Part shown: piece after piece, positions 1 to 8,114 of the stretch
How the letters are laid out: the number at the start of each line of letters is the position of its first letter
Numbering within the stretch: position 1 is the first letter of the stretch
DNA from: Paenibacillus helianthi
GTDB lineage: Bacteria; Bacillota; Bacilli; Paenibacillales; Paenibacillaceae
Direction: 5' to 3'
NCBI RefSeq assembly: GCF_001909055.1
Contig: NZ_LVWI01000059.1
Span: 124,001 to 188,000, forward strand
Length of the DNA: 64,000 bases
Made by a program: the position numbers and the translations under genes
The notes under the pieces: generated by a model
The model's input: the letters and a program-made list of their open reading frames with translations, nothing else
Told to the model about the DNA's origin: nothing
Database searches by the model: none

Positions 1-491
1 GTTTTGTCAGCCAGCTGCCCCATCATCTGGTCAAGGCCTTCCGCTCCACGCTCGAAGAAGTGACCGAAGCTGACCTGCTGATTCATGTAGCCGACATTTC
101 CGATCCGCAGGTCAGCCAGCATATGACCGTTACGGAGGAGACCCTGAAGGCACTGGGTGCAGATGGAATCCCGACCGTTATCGCTTATAACAAAGCCGAC
201 CTGACGGATCTGCCTTATCCCGTGGTGACTGAGAATTCCGTTACCCTTTCCGCTAAGCAAAATAGCGGAATCGCCGAGCTGATCGGGCTGATCCGCGGGC
301 ATGTGTTCAATGATTATATCCAGTGTGAAATTCTCGTTCCGTTCGGCCGCGGCAGCGTGGTCTCCTACTTCAATGAGCATGCTGATGTACAGTCGGTCAG
401 CTATGAGGAGGAGGGCACACGCCTGAAGCTGGAATGCCGGATTGCCGATTACGAACGGTTTAAGGACGATTTTATTGCAATTCCGCAGTAG
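1..491 (+). CDS. hflX: GTPase HflX, C-terminal part (cut by the window edge)
   Basis: HflX is a ribosome-associated GTPase that splits stalled or heat-damaged 70S ribosomes. The frame is open from base 3 and gives 162 residues with no start, so the N-terminal domain and Walker A lie outside the window. It begins at the Phe that follows the DxxG switch in this family (FVSQLPHHLVKAF). It then carries the G4 motif NKAD (AYNKADL) and a G5-like SAK (TLSAKQNSG), and ends in a small alpha/beta tail (residues about 95-162) matching the HflX C-terminal domain. The gene ends in TAG at 489-491 and is followed by a strong terminator, so it is the last gene of its transcript. The Phe-x-x-x-LPHHLV segment is specific enough to separate HflX from Era or Obg. 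Confidence 0.93.
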   Translation, partial: FVSQLPHHLVKAFRSTLEEVTEADLLIHVADISDPQVSQHMTVTEETLKALGADGIPTVIAYNKADLTDLPYPVVTENSVTLSAKQNSGIAELIGLIRGHVFNDYIQCEILVPFGRGSVVSYFNEHADVQSVSYEEEGTRLKLECRIADYERFKDDFIAIPQ

Positions 492-530
492 AAGCAGATA
501 TAGCTCTCAAATGACAGGTTAAGCAGACCA

Positions 531-578
531 AAGACTCCGCACCAGCCTCACTTGGCTACTGCGGAGTCTTTTTATTTT
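531..578 (+). terminator. Rho-independent terminator after hflX
   Basis: An 11-bp perfect stem (AAGACTCCGCA at 531-541 with TGCGGAGTCTT at 560-570) is followed by TTTATTTT. It ends the hflX transcript and could also stop the convergent SDR gene. Confidence 0.9.
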
Positions 579-598
579 AGTTTTAGCAGATCCATCAT

Positions 599-1348
599 TT
601 ATTTAAACGAAGCATAGCCTTCATCAGCCATAACAACGCTGCCGTTGATTGCACTGGCCTCATCCAAGGTAAGCAAATAGACGGAATCGGCTACCTGTTC
701 GGGTGTTGTCAATTTATTTCCGATGACCTTGGCTTTCATGGATTCGACCAAGCCCTGATCTTTATATCCCTGAATAATAGGTGTATCCACCGCACCCGGT
801 GCAACCGCAACTACCCGTATTCCATATGGGGACAATTCTAATGCAGCTGATTTAGTCATCATAATGACAGCGCCTTTGGAAGCATGATAGGCAAAGGTAC
901 CGGGGGATGCCAGAAAACCGAAAACAGAGGCTGCATTGATAATCACACCTTTAATTCCGAGCTCTCTCATTTTTTTGCCGGCGGCAATAATGCCATAGGC
1001 AACACCATGCTGATTGACATTGATTACACTGTGATAGTCATTCAGGTTCTGATCCAGAACAGGCGTATTACGCCCGATGCCCGCATTGTTAAACATTACA
1101 TCGATTCTGCCAAAAGCAGCAACTGCTTGTCCAATAAGCGCCTCGACCTCTTCATATTTTGACACATCCGTCCGGACAAAAATAGCTTCGCCGCCCGCTT
1201 GCTTAATGAATTCAACCGTCTTCTCGCCGCCCGCTTCATTAAAATCAGCGACAACCACCCGATCGCCTTTACTTGCAAATTTCAAGGCTGTGGCTCTCCC
1301 TATTCCGCTTGCACCACCTGTGATCACTGCTACTCTTGTACTGCTCAT
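599..1348 (-). CDS. Classical short-chain dehydrogenase/reductase (SDR)
   Basis: A cytosolic NAD(P)-dependent oxidoreductase of the classical SDR family, 249 aa, the usual length. Visible motifs are the cofactor loop TGGASGIG (residues 10-17), Asp35 at the end of beta-2 (which favours NAD over NADP), NNAG (87-90), catalytic Asn110, Ser141 and the Y-x-x-x-K pair Tyr154/Lys158 (YHASK). I chose the ATG at 1348 because GAGGAGAAG lies just upstream. The open frame extends 18 codons further but without a ribosome binding site. It is divergent from a LysR regulator, which probably controls it. The substrate cannot be read from the sequence; a sugar or secondary alcohol is typical. Confidence 0.9.
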   Translation of the reverse strand: MSSTRVAVITGGASGIGRATALKFASKGDRVVVADFNEAGGEKTVEFIKQAGGEAIFVRTDVSKYEEVEALIGQAVAAFGRIDVMFNNAGIGRNTPVLDQNLNDYHSVINVNQHGVAYGIIAAGKKMRELGIKGVIINAASVFGFLASPGTFAYHASKGAVIMMTKSAALELSPYGIRVVAVAPGAVDTPIIQGYKDQGLVESMKAKVIGNKLTTPEQVADSVYLLTLDEASAINGSVVMADEGYASFK

Positions 1349-1403
1349 CAACTTCTCCTCCTCTACGGTGATGTAATAGACTAAAATAGTAATGGGAACC
1401 ATA

Positions 1404-1448
1404 AGAGTTATCTTCCATTGAAAGTACTTTCATATACAGTGTAACTCT
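1404..1448. promoter_or_regulatory. Nested dyad between the SDR and LysR genes
   Basis: The divergent spacer (1349-1517) holds a perfect 14-bp palindrome, TGAAAGTACTTTCA at 1419-1432, nested inside an outer inverted repeat (AGAGTTA at 1404-1410, TAACTCT at 1442-1448). The two dyads share a centre to within half a base. This is the expected place for an autoregulatory and target operator of the LysR protein, though HxlR- or TetR-type proteins also use such sites. Confidence 0.5.
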
Positions 1449-1517
1449 CCCTAAATTTAAATAAAATTTAATTATATTTACTTATAGTTAATCAGAGCTT
1501 AATAAGGAGAGCTGACG

Positions 1518-2405
1518 ATGAATCTTGAACAGATTGAATACATTGTAGAGGTTGCGAAAAAGGGGTCTTTTACAAAAGCTGCTCAGGATCTGCATGTCAC
1601 TTTATCGGCAATCAGCCAATCCATCTCGTTACTGGAAACCGAATTAGGCATGACCTTATTCACCCGTTCCCGTGGTTTAGGCGCTGTACCCACGATTGAA
1701 GGAAATCAAATCATCCAAAAGGCAAGTGAAGTCCTGCTAAAAGTGAACGAGCTAAAAGAAGAGGCTAAAAGCTGCAGCAATACCTTGAGCGGGGAATTGA
1801 AGATAGCTACCATACCAGGTCCTATGCATTTACTCGTAGATGTTGTTTCCACATTCAAGGAAGACTACCCCCAGGTCAGAATAGAAATTTTTGAAAAAGG
1901 GCCAAGGGAGATATTATATGATCTGGAGCACAGCAACATTGATATTGGATTAATCGTGTTGGCGGAGGATTTTATCGAAAGAAGCGAGCATTTGACCTTT
2001 GAGAAGCTGTTAGAAGGGAGAATGGTTGTAGGCGTAAGTAAAGATTCGCCGCTGGCCTTTGAAAAGAAAATAACGCCCGAGCAATTAGTTGGACAACCGT
2101 TGGTCTTGTATGATGATGAGGATCTATGGGACCATACCAAAGCATTAATCTCCAGGTTTGGCCAAGCAAACATCCTTTTTACAACAAATAATACGAAGGC
2201 CATTCAAAATGCAGTGAATCGCGGGCTCGCTATTACCATCGGACTGGAGTACTCCTTCACAGATATCCTGCCTGAGATTGTCCCTATAGCGTTTGATATG
2301 CCAAGCTTAACCCCTGTACAATATGGATGGGTTCTCCATAAGGGAAAACATCCTTCCCAGGTATCAAAAAGGTTCATCCAAAGACTTCAAATGGAATTCT
2401 ATTGA
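1518..2405 (+). CDS. LysR-family transcriptional regulator
   Basis: A 295-aa protein of normal LysR length. Residues 1-60 form the winged helix-turn-helix (MNLEQIEYIVEVAKKGSFTK, then the recognition helix around LSAISQSISLLE and the wing LFTRSRG). Residues about 90-295 form the periplasmic-binding-like effector domain. AAGGAGAG lies upstream of the ATG. Gene order suggests it regulates the divergent SDR gene and itself through the dyad at 1404-1448. The inducer is unknown. The terminator directly behind the stop makes it monocistronic. Confidence 0.92.
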   Translation: MNLEQIEYIVEVAKKGSFTKAAQDLHVTLSAISQSISLLETELGMTLFTRSRGLGAVPTIEGNQIIQKASEVLLKVNELKEEAKSCSNTLSGELKIATIPGPMHLLVDVVSTFKEDYPQVRIEIFEKGPREILYDLEHSNIDIGLIVLAEDFIERSEHLTFEKLLEGRMVVGVSKDSPLAFEKKITPEQLVGQPLVLYDDEDLWDHTKALISRFGQANILFTTNNTKAIQNAVNRGLAITIGLEYSFTDILPEIVPIAFDMPSLTPVQYGWVLHKGKHPSQVSKRFIQRLQMEFY

Positions 2406-2422
2406 TTTCGCTTTATCATGGA

Positions 2423-2470
2423 CACAAAGAAGAAGACAGGAAGGCTCCTGTCTTCTTCTTTGTGCTTTTG
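2423..2470 (+). terminator. Terminator after the LysR gene
   Basis: A perfect 19-bp stem (2423-2441 with 2446-2464, loop AGGC) is followed by CTTTTG. It lies between convergent genes; the U-rich side favours the + strand. Confidence 0.88.
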
Positions 2471-2500
2471 AGCAGCTTAACGGACCGCTCCCTGCAAGCT

Positions 2501-4258
2501 CTACTCCGCCGGACCAGGACGCAGATGGAGCGTGAACGCTTCCGTCTCCTCTCCGCTGCAGCTTACCCACAGGTTTCCGTCATCTGTCAGCTCCAGCTCC
2601 GGCCCGGATTCATCCGGTACCTGCTGGATATCCAGCGAGAATACCATGGCCGCTTGCTGCAATGCCTTGAAATCAATGGTCCGCCGTGGTCCCGAATAGA
2701 GGATCAGCTCCACCAAGAGTAAATCCGCAGTCTTTTGAATCTCCCATGTCCAGTCGCGCTGCGCCCCTGAATGCCCTGTAAATGCTGCAAACCATGTCGT
2801 CAGCATACACTCGGTCTCTCCGATTCGGAGGATCGCCCCTTCCCTGGTGGACACGGCAGAGACCCCATCCAAATGGCCGCCAATCTCCAGCCGCAGCCGT
2901 AAATCATCAGCCTCGATGACGCCCCCGGTAGGGTCCAGATTGGGATGGGTGTCCCCGCCATCGGTGATAAAATCAATGCCGAACAGCACCTGACCTTGAT
3001 CCTGCTTCGATTTGAAGCGGGCCGAGCAGTAGTCATACCCGTCATGCAGACAGCGAAGCTGAATATAGGCCGGCAAGCCGTTATTATCCACGTACGCCAG
3101 CAGCGGTCTTCTCTGATTCCATAAATCACTGGCGGTAAAAGATCCTACACTCACCTGCGGGGTCATATAGGTAACCGCCCATCTGCCGCTGCCATCCTCT
3201 GCATTCCCTTCATAGAGCTGTCTGATTTCCTGTGTGCGCGGAACGCTGAAGGCCTCCAGAAAAGCAGCCGTACACTCGAAGCCGCTCTTATACCATTCCT
3301 CTTCGTACGGCAGCTCTTCCCAGTCAAAAAACATCACCCTCCCCTTAGTTGCCAGTTGCAAAAACGCCTTGCTCTGATCATTGATCAGCGTCTGATAACA
3401 ACGGGAATGCGGCCCGGACCACTGCGCAGTAGCAGGGTGATAATACCCGGCCACCGTCCTCCAGCTCAGATCAATCAGACCGCGGCTAAGCATCCTCACC
3501 TGGTCATCTATGGTTTCGGCATGAAGCTTGGACAGCTCCAGGATGGCAATGTACGTATAGACCGGGCTGTTGTATTCCTGAAAAGCACCGCGTTCCATCG
3601 TATAGTCGTACAGCTTCTGCAGACGCTTCAGTCCATATTCTGCGTAATCTCTGCGGCCCAGCTGTTCCCCCGCGATTCTGGTGACGAAGGCCCCCAGTAT
3701 CGCGATGTTCGTATAGTCCGGCCCGACATTCCGTTTGATAATTGCCTCACAGGCATACTCAATGGATTGGGCAACCGCCATCCGCAGCGACTCGGGCAAC
3801 CTGCGGCCGTGGCGCGAGAGAGCCTGGACCAGCCGGCTGCCGCAGAAATCAGCCCAGTTCCAGTCCGGCGGCGCCATCTGTGCCAGCGGTTCTTCGTAGA
3901 ACCAGGACCAGATGCCGAAGGTATCATGGCTGCGGTCGGTATCCTGAAGGGACACTACCTGGGCGATAATATCGAAGGCCCGCTGTTCATACGCTGGCAG
4001 CTCCGTATCCAGCAGCCCCAGCGCATAAGACAGCGAGTCCCGCGTAGAATGGATGACCTCAGCCTCACGCAGCGTGGTATGATAGCCCGGGCTGCTGAAC
4101 GGGGACCAGAGCAGGTGAAGCTCCGGGTCATACCGGGGCTCCAGCATTTGCATTTTACGGATCAGCATCCGCCGATGATCGATGCCCTCATGCCTATAGG
4201 CCGTTTCCTCCCTACCCGGTGTTTCAGGAGCCTTGCTTCCCTCTGCGGTTTTCTTCAC
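2501..4258 (-). CDS. Unrecognised large protein, probably an (alpha/alpha)6-toroid carbohydrate enzyme
   Basis: 585 aa from a GTG at 4258 with AAAGGAAG upstream; the longer open frame would overlap the preceding gene and has no ribosome binding site. I do not recognise a named family. The N-terminal two thirds are helical and rich in Trp/Tyr/His (FGIWSWFYEEP, GPDYTNIAILGAFVT, GAFQEYNSPVYTYIAILEL), as in the alpha/alpha toroids of polysaccharide lyases and unsaturated glucuronyl hydrolases. The last third (from about residue 390) reads as beta-sandwich strands (VGSFTASDLW, QVLFGIDFITDGG). There is no signal peptide, so it is probably cytosolic. It is the third gene of the GH3-GH105 operon, 97 bp after the GH105 stop. 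A lyase or hydrolase acting on imported pectin fragments is an inference from context. Confidence 0.75.
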   Translation of the reverse strand: MKKTAEGSKAPETPGREETAYRHEGIDHRRMLIRKMQMLEPRYDPELHLLWSPFSSPGYHTTLREAEVIHSTRDSLSYALGLLDTELPAYEQRAFDIIAQVVSLQDTDRSHDTFGIWSWFYEEPLAQMAPPDWNWADFCGSRLVQALSRHGRRLPESLRMAVAQSIEYACEAIIKRNVGPDYTNIAILGAFVTRIAGEQLGRRDYAEYGLKRLQKLYDYTMERGAFQEYNSPVYTYIAILELSKLHAETIDDQVRMLSRGLIDLSWRTVAGYYHPATAQWSGPHSRCYQTLINDQSKAFLQLATKGRVMFFDWEELPYEEEWYKSGFECTAAFLEAFSVPRTQEIRQLYEGNAEDGSGRWAVTYMTPQVSVGSFTASDLWNQRRPLLAYVDNNGLPAYIQLRCLHDGYDYCSARFKSKQDQGQVLFGIDFITDGGDTHPNLDPTGGVIEADDLRLRLEIGGHLDGVSAVSTREGAILRIGETECMLTTWFAAFTGHSGAQRDWTWEIQKTADLLLVELILYSGPRRTIDFKALQQAAMVFSLDIQQVPDESGPELELTDDGNLWVSCSGEETEAFTLHLRPGPAE

Positions 4259-4355
4259 AATGATCTTCCTTTCCTTTAGGTAGGAGAATCCTAACCACAC
4301 TTTCCTGTTAACCGCTCCCTCTGGGGAGGGCTCATTATGCAGCCGCGGTTCCGGT

Positions 4356-5414
4356 CTACAGTTGGCGATCTTCCAGCTCCAGTTCCTGCGCAAGCAACTG
4401 CATCACCAGCCCCTGCCCGTAGAGCGAAGGGTACACTTCAATTGTATTGTAAGCTTCTTCCGAAGGCATGACGGGCGTACCGCCTGAGACTCCCTGCACT
4501 TGACCATTCTCCGCGATTAGCGGAAGAATGCCGCTCACCGCAAGCCTGGCAGAGTCCAGAAAAGAGGAATCCAGCAGGCCATTCTTCACCCCCTTGAAGA
4601 ATCCGCAAGCAATGCCCGCACTGCCTGAAGTCTCCTGAACGTAATCCGGTCTGTTCAGGACCGTATGCCATAGTCCGTTTCCGGCTTGACAGGACCGCAA
4701 GGCTGCCGCAAGCGATGAGTACCGGCTGTGCAGCTCTTCCGGTATGTCAGCCACGCCTTGAACTTCCATCACAATCTGCGGAACCGCCAGGGTAATCCAT
4801 GCATTGGCCCGCGCCCAGCGGACCGCAGACATATGATTGCCCTCACGGCTGTTCCAGCCGTGGTAGAGCAGTCCCGTAGCCGGGTCCTGCAGCAGCTGCA
4901 GATGAAGCAGCGTCTGCCGCAGTGCGGCATCGGCCAGCCGGGATTCTCCCGTTAGCCCGCCCATACGCGCCAGGAACAAGACAGCCATAAATACCGTATC
5001 TGCCCATACCTGTTCCGGGAAATCCACATTTTCCGTGACGGTATGCTCCAGTGCCCCTTCCCGCGTGACCGGCGCAGTGTTGAGCATCCAATCCGCGGTG
5101 GACATCGCTTTTTGCAGAAACCACGGGTCACCGGTCTGGCGGTACAGCTCAGGAAAAATCGCGAACGGAGCGAGCGCATTGATGACTTTGACCCCATCGG
5201 CCTTGTGCTTGTTCCGGTTCACCCACTGCAGCAGATACTCTATTACCTTTTCCTGCCCGCCTACTGTGGCGTACTCCATGAGCGAAATCACACCCACCCC
5301 CGGCACCCAATCCCAGTGGTCAATGTCCATTCCCCAGTCACCCCGGTGCGCCTCCGAGATCATGTATTGAAACAAACGGTCCAGCGCCTCCGCAGGCTTC
5401 CGCTCAGTGCTCAA
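4356..5414 (-). CDS. GH105 unsaturated rhamnogalacturonyl hydrolase-like protein
   Basis: Family GH105 (YteR/YesR type) removes the 4,5-unsaturated uronic acid left at the non-reducing end of oligosaccharides by lyases. It hydrates the double bond rather than using a classical glycosidase mechanism. The 352-aa length, the aromatic block DWGMDIDHWDWVPGVG (26-41), the catalytic-Asp region EQVWADTVFM (Asp139, aligning with Asp143 of YteR), GLLYHGWN and WARANAW are all family signatures. There is no signal peptide, so it acts inside the cell on imported oligosaccharides. Its start overlaps the end of the GH3 gene by 11 bp, which implies translational coupling. The presence of this enzyme is the strongest hint that the locus handles rhamnogalacturonan or another lyase-cleaved glycan. 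Confidence 0.87.
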   Translation of the reverse strand: MSTERKPAEALDRLFQYMISEAHRGDWGMDIDHWDWVPGVGVISLMEYATVGGQEKVIEYLLQWVNRNKHKADGVKVINALAPFAIFPELYRQTGDPWFLQKAMSTADWMLNTAPVTREGALEHTVTENVDFPEQVWADTVFMAVLFLARMGGLTGESRLADAALRQTLLHLQLLQDPATGLLYHGWNSREGNHMSAVRWARANAWITLAVPQIVMEVQGVADIPEELHSRYSSLAAALRSCQAGNGLWHTVLNRPDYVQETSGSAGIACGFFKGVKNGLLDSSFLDSARLAVSGILPLIAENGQVQGVSGGTPVMPSEEAYNTIEVYPSLYGQGLVMQLLAQELELEDRQL

Positions 5415-7128
5415 AATGATGCATCCCCCTTAGATCAAGTGAACCACCCTGCGGGTCTGTCTTCACCGGAGACCGTCCCTGAAAAGGCAGCTCCCCGAAC
5501 AGCGCTTTGACCGTAAGCTCCACGGTCTCCTCATGCAGCGAATAGGCATTGACCAGCGCATCCAGAAACGGCATATCCTGCAGCAAATATGGGGTGGCAA
5601 AAGAAATCCCGATGGGCCGGATGGTCTCTGCATGCTGCATTGCCCATATCGCTTTGGCCGCCTCGCCTACCGGACGGGCCGTATTCATCATGCCGTGCAA
5701 GGGCAGAAAGTAAGGTGCAAAAGCAGCATCCCAGCGAATCCCCGACAACTCCCATTTCCGGATCGTGCCCAGCGGCTCAAATTCATCCAGTATATCTACC
5801 TGAAGCCCCCTCGCCCGTAAAAGATCTACAAAAACATTCATCCGCTCATACTTGCGGCCTTCCGTCACTTTGTTCAGCAAGATCACTAGCACCCGGCGGG
5901 TAGTCTGCGGATCAAGCGGCAGAATATGGCCACGGTTGCGGACAAGTGTAATACAACGCTCCGCGAGGGACTGGCTCAGGCCCCTTGCTTCCAGATCCAG
6001 CTCCGGCGGCAACTTGTCGTTCAGCAGCGAAAGTGCCCGCGGGTCCCGGCCTTCCTCATCAAGGCCATACATACCCAGCCTGGCCTTGAGCTGCAGAATG
6101 CGGCGGACACTCGCATCCAGCCGCTCCATGCGGACGGTGCCCTCCCTGACGGCCCGCTCCATCACCCCGAAATAATCCACACCCGGCCACAGCAGCACAT
6201 CCGTTCCACAGTTGAAGCAGTCGATCATCCGTTTCTCATAACTGCCCCAGGCCAGAAATCCGCCCATATCCAGCGCATCCGACAGCACCACACCTTCAAA
6301 CCCCATACGTTCCCGCAGCAGTTCCGTTGTGATCCGCTCCGATACCGTTGCCGGTACTGGCTTCTCCCCCTGCTCCCCCTCCATCCATGGAAGAGCAATA
6401 TGCCCGGTCATGTACGACAGTACGCCCTGATCAATCATAGATTGGGACACCTGCCCGTAGGTGGCAACCCACTCATCCTCGGTCAAGCCGTTAATGGTGG
6501 TCACAATATGCTGATCGCGGTAATCCACCCCGTCCCCCGGAAAATGCTTCGCACATGCTGCCAGGCCATGGTCCTGCATCCCCCGCATGACTGCACCCGC
6601 TAGCCTTGCCGCCCGCTTGGGATCATCCCCCAGGCAGCGCGTTGTAATGACCGGATTCATCCAGTTCAGCAAAAGATCTGTGCCAGGTGCCAGCGCCCAG
6701 GTAAAGCCCGCCGCCCGCCCTTCCAGTGCCGTAAATTTACCGTATTCATAGGCCAAGGCCTCATCGTCCACTGCGGCCAGCGCGAGGAGCGGCGGGAACG
6801 CGGTTAAGCTTTTGACTGCCGATCCCGCGCCGAATTCCAAATCACCGGAGAACAGCAGCGGATATTTGCTGATCCGCTGCAGCTGCTCCGTCCACTCCCG
6901 GTACTCCGCCGCCTTGCCCGACGCCTTCTGAATCACCTCACCGCCGATAAAAAAACTGCCCACCGGATACGTCTTCAAATAGGCCGCAAGCGCCTCAGTA
7001 TCGTTTCCCTTAAACGGCAGCCGTCCTGCATGATCCTGCATCGTCTGCCCAATCTTTTCCCGCAGGCTCATGGACGCGAGCATCCGCTCTACCCATTCCT
7101 GCTCCTCCCTTGTTAGAGGCCTTGGCAT
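5404..7128 (-). CDS. GH3 glycoside hydrolase, NagZ/beta-N-acetylhexosaminidase-like branch
   Basis: 574 aa with both GH3 domains: a TIM barrel (1-350) and an alpha/beta sandwich (about 380-545, starting LAERCITLVRNRG). The NagZ-type flexible loop is clear: KHFPGDG (194-200) followed by Asp205 and His207, the Asp-His dyad that acts as acid/base in NagZ-type enzymes. The nucleophile is probably Asp284 in VLSDALDMGG. The third residue of KHFPG[HD]G is Asp rather than the commoner His. No signal peptide is seen. GGAGGAAG precedes the ATG. It is the first gene of an operon with GH105 and the 585-aa protein. Beta-N-acetylhexosaminidase or beta-glucosidase activity are both possible; family placement is secure, substrate is not. 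Confidence 0.87.
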   Translation of the reverse strand: MPRPLTREEQEWVERMLASMSLREKIGQTMQDHAGRLPFKGNDTEALAAYLKTYPVGSFFIGGEVIQKASGKAAEYREWTEQLQRISKYPLLFSGDLEFGAGSAVKSLTAFPPLLALAAVDDEALAYEYGKFTALEGRAAGFTWALAPGTDLLLNWMNPVITTRCLGDDPKRAARLAGAVMRGMQDHGLAACAKHFPGDGVDYRDQHIVTTINGLTEDEWVATYGQVSQSMIDQGVLSYMTGHIALPWMEGEQGEKPVPATVSERITTELLRERMGFEGVVLSDALDMGGFLAWGSYEKRMIDCFNCGTDVLLWPGVDYFGVMERAVREGTVRMERLDASVRRILQLKARLGMYGLDEEGRDPRALSLLNDKLPPELDLEARGLSQSLAERCITLVRNRGHILPLDPQTTRRVLVILLNKVTEGRKYERMNVFVDLLRARGLQVDILDEFEPLGTIRKWELSGIRWDAAFAPYFLPLHGMMNTARPVGEAAKAIWAMQHAETIRPIGISFATPYLLQDMPFLDALVNAYSLHEETVELTVKALFGELPFQGRSPVKTDPQGGSLDLRGMHHFEH

Positions 7129-7167
7129 GGTCGCACTTCCTCCTAACTGATTTCGATCCCCCTAAAT

Positions 7168-7185
7168 CCCCCTTAGCCAAGGGGG
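7168..7185. repeat. Short GC hairpin between the GH3 start and the tandem array
   Basis: CCCCCTT AGCC AAGGGGG forms a 7-bp stem with a 4-nt loop. It precedes the tandem array at 7313-7455 and is related to it in composition (G-run/C-run hairpins). The stretch 7190-7312 is GC-rich and otherwise featureless. Confidence 0.6.
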
Positions 7186-7312
7186 ACCCCAAGGGCCCCG
7201 GCCCTCTGGACACCCGGATGGCTGGCGTGGGCGGAGGGATTGTGCTCCTGGGCTGCAATGTGCGGAGAGCGCTTTCCCCCTGCGGGGACGCTTTGGCTGC
7301 ATTTCACCTGCG

Positions 7313-7455
7313 TAACTGCAAGGGGACGCTCCGCTCCCCCCAAACCGTTAACTGCAAGGGGACGCTCCGCTCCCCCCCAAACCGTAACTGCAAGGGGACG
7401 CTCCGCTCCCCCCAAACCGTAACTGCAAGGGGACGCTCCGCTCCCCCCAAACCGT
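7313..7455. repeat. Tandem array, four copies of a 35-37 bp GC-rich hairpin unit
   Basis: The unit starts AACTGCAAGGGGACGC and ends CCCCCCAAACCGT. Copies lie at about 7313-7348, 7349-7385, 7386-7420 and 7421-7455 and differ only in the number of Cs and one T. Each unit can fold by itself (GGGGA with TCCCC). The array lies between the promoter-like element at 7492-7562 and the GH3 start at 7128, so it would form part of a roughly 370-nt leader. Confidence 0.9.
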
Positions 7456-7491
7456 CAGATCGTTCTAACCCTGTATAATTTCATCACTACC

Positions 7492-7562
7492 TTAAGTGTA
7501 GCCGGGGAACGGCGGAGACTAAATAAGGTCATCTATAAAAAAAGTTCGAAATCCTACAGAGT
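7492..7562 (-). promoter_or_regulatory. 71-bp promoter-like element, copy A (upstream of the GH3 operon)
   Basis: Aligned without gaps to 15554-15624, about 59-60 of 71 positions are identical. The cores AAATAAGGTCATCTATAA and AAAAGTTCGA are unchanged. Both copies face left, toward carbohydrate operons. On the minus strand TCGAAC and TTATTT are 17 bp apart and could serve as -35/-10, but this assignment is weak. Probably the shared promoter and activator site of the two operons. Confidence 0.6.
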
Positions 7563-7966
7563 CTCAAAGGGAATAACATCTAATAAATGCAATACTCAAC
7601 CATCTCAATGGTAGAGCAGCACCTCAACAAGGTGGAAAAAGTATCACTAATTCTCGATTTCTGGTCTGCAGTCGAGGTTTAGTTGGAGTTTGTTTACTTA
7701 ATAATGGTTCTAATAGCAAACCGAGGCGTTTTCGGCATAATTAGTTATACTAATTCCACCTAGAACTCGCAGCAGCACAAGTTTCCATAAACTAGTTTTC
7801 CTAATTCCACCTAAATTCATTTTCCCCTGGGAGTAACCTCCACTAGCGAGTACATTCAGGTACATTATGCCTAAACCAGCTTATCTTCCGTCCTTCCACT
7901 CAACCAGGTTAACGTCCACCTCAACTCGCGTAACTTCCGCTCAACCCGCTAACTTCTATTTGAACC
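7563..7966. other. Non-coding spacer with degenerate short repeats
   Basis: No convincing gene. CTAATTCCACCTA occurs twice (about 7759-7771 and 7800-7812). From about 7896 to 7978 there is a run of roughly 20-bp degenerate tandem units of the form CTCAACC-N-G-N-TAACTTCC. It lies between the end of the 1173-aa gene and promoter element A. Confidence 0.5.
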
Positions 7967-8000
7967 AGCTTAGCTTCTGCAGGGAGGCAGAAGCTAAGCT
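7967..8000 (-). terminator. Strong hairpin downstream of the 1173-aa gene
   Basis: A perfect 14-bp stem (AGCTTAGCTTCTGC at 7967-7980, GCAGAAGCTAAGCT at 7987-8000) with a 6-nt loop. No U-run follows on the minus strand, so it is a terminator or 3'-end stabiliser rather than a textbook intrinsic terminator. Confidence 0.5.
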
Positions 8001-8114
8001 TTACAGCGTCTCATCAGATATCAGACCATATTAATAGCTTTACAGCGTCTTATCAGATATCAGTCCATATAAATAGCTCTATAGCGTCTTCATCAGCTTT
8101 CAATCCAGACTAAT
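7997..8114. repeat. Three 39-40 bp tandem copies of the gene's 3' end
   Basis: Units at 7997-8035, 8036-8074 and 8075-8114 start AGCTTTACAGCGTCT or a close variant. The third covers the last codons and the stop of the 1173-aa gene (stop at 8100-8102); the other two lie beyond the stop. It looks like a local tandem duplication of the coding end. Confidence 0.8.

Noticed and set aside
7313..7455. CRISPR-like short array
   Set aside because: The units are strictly tandem with no spacers.
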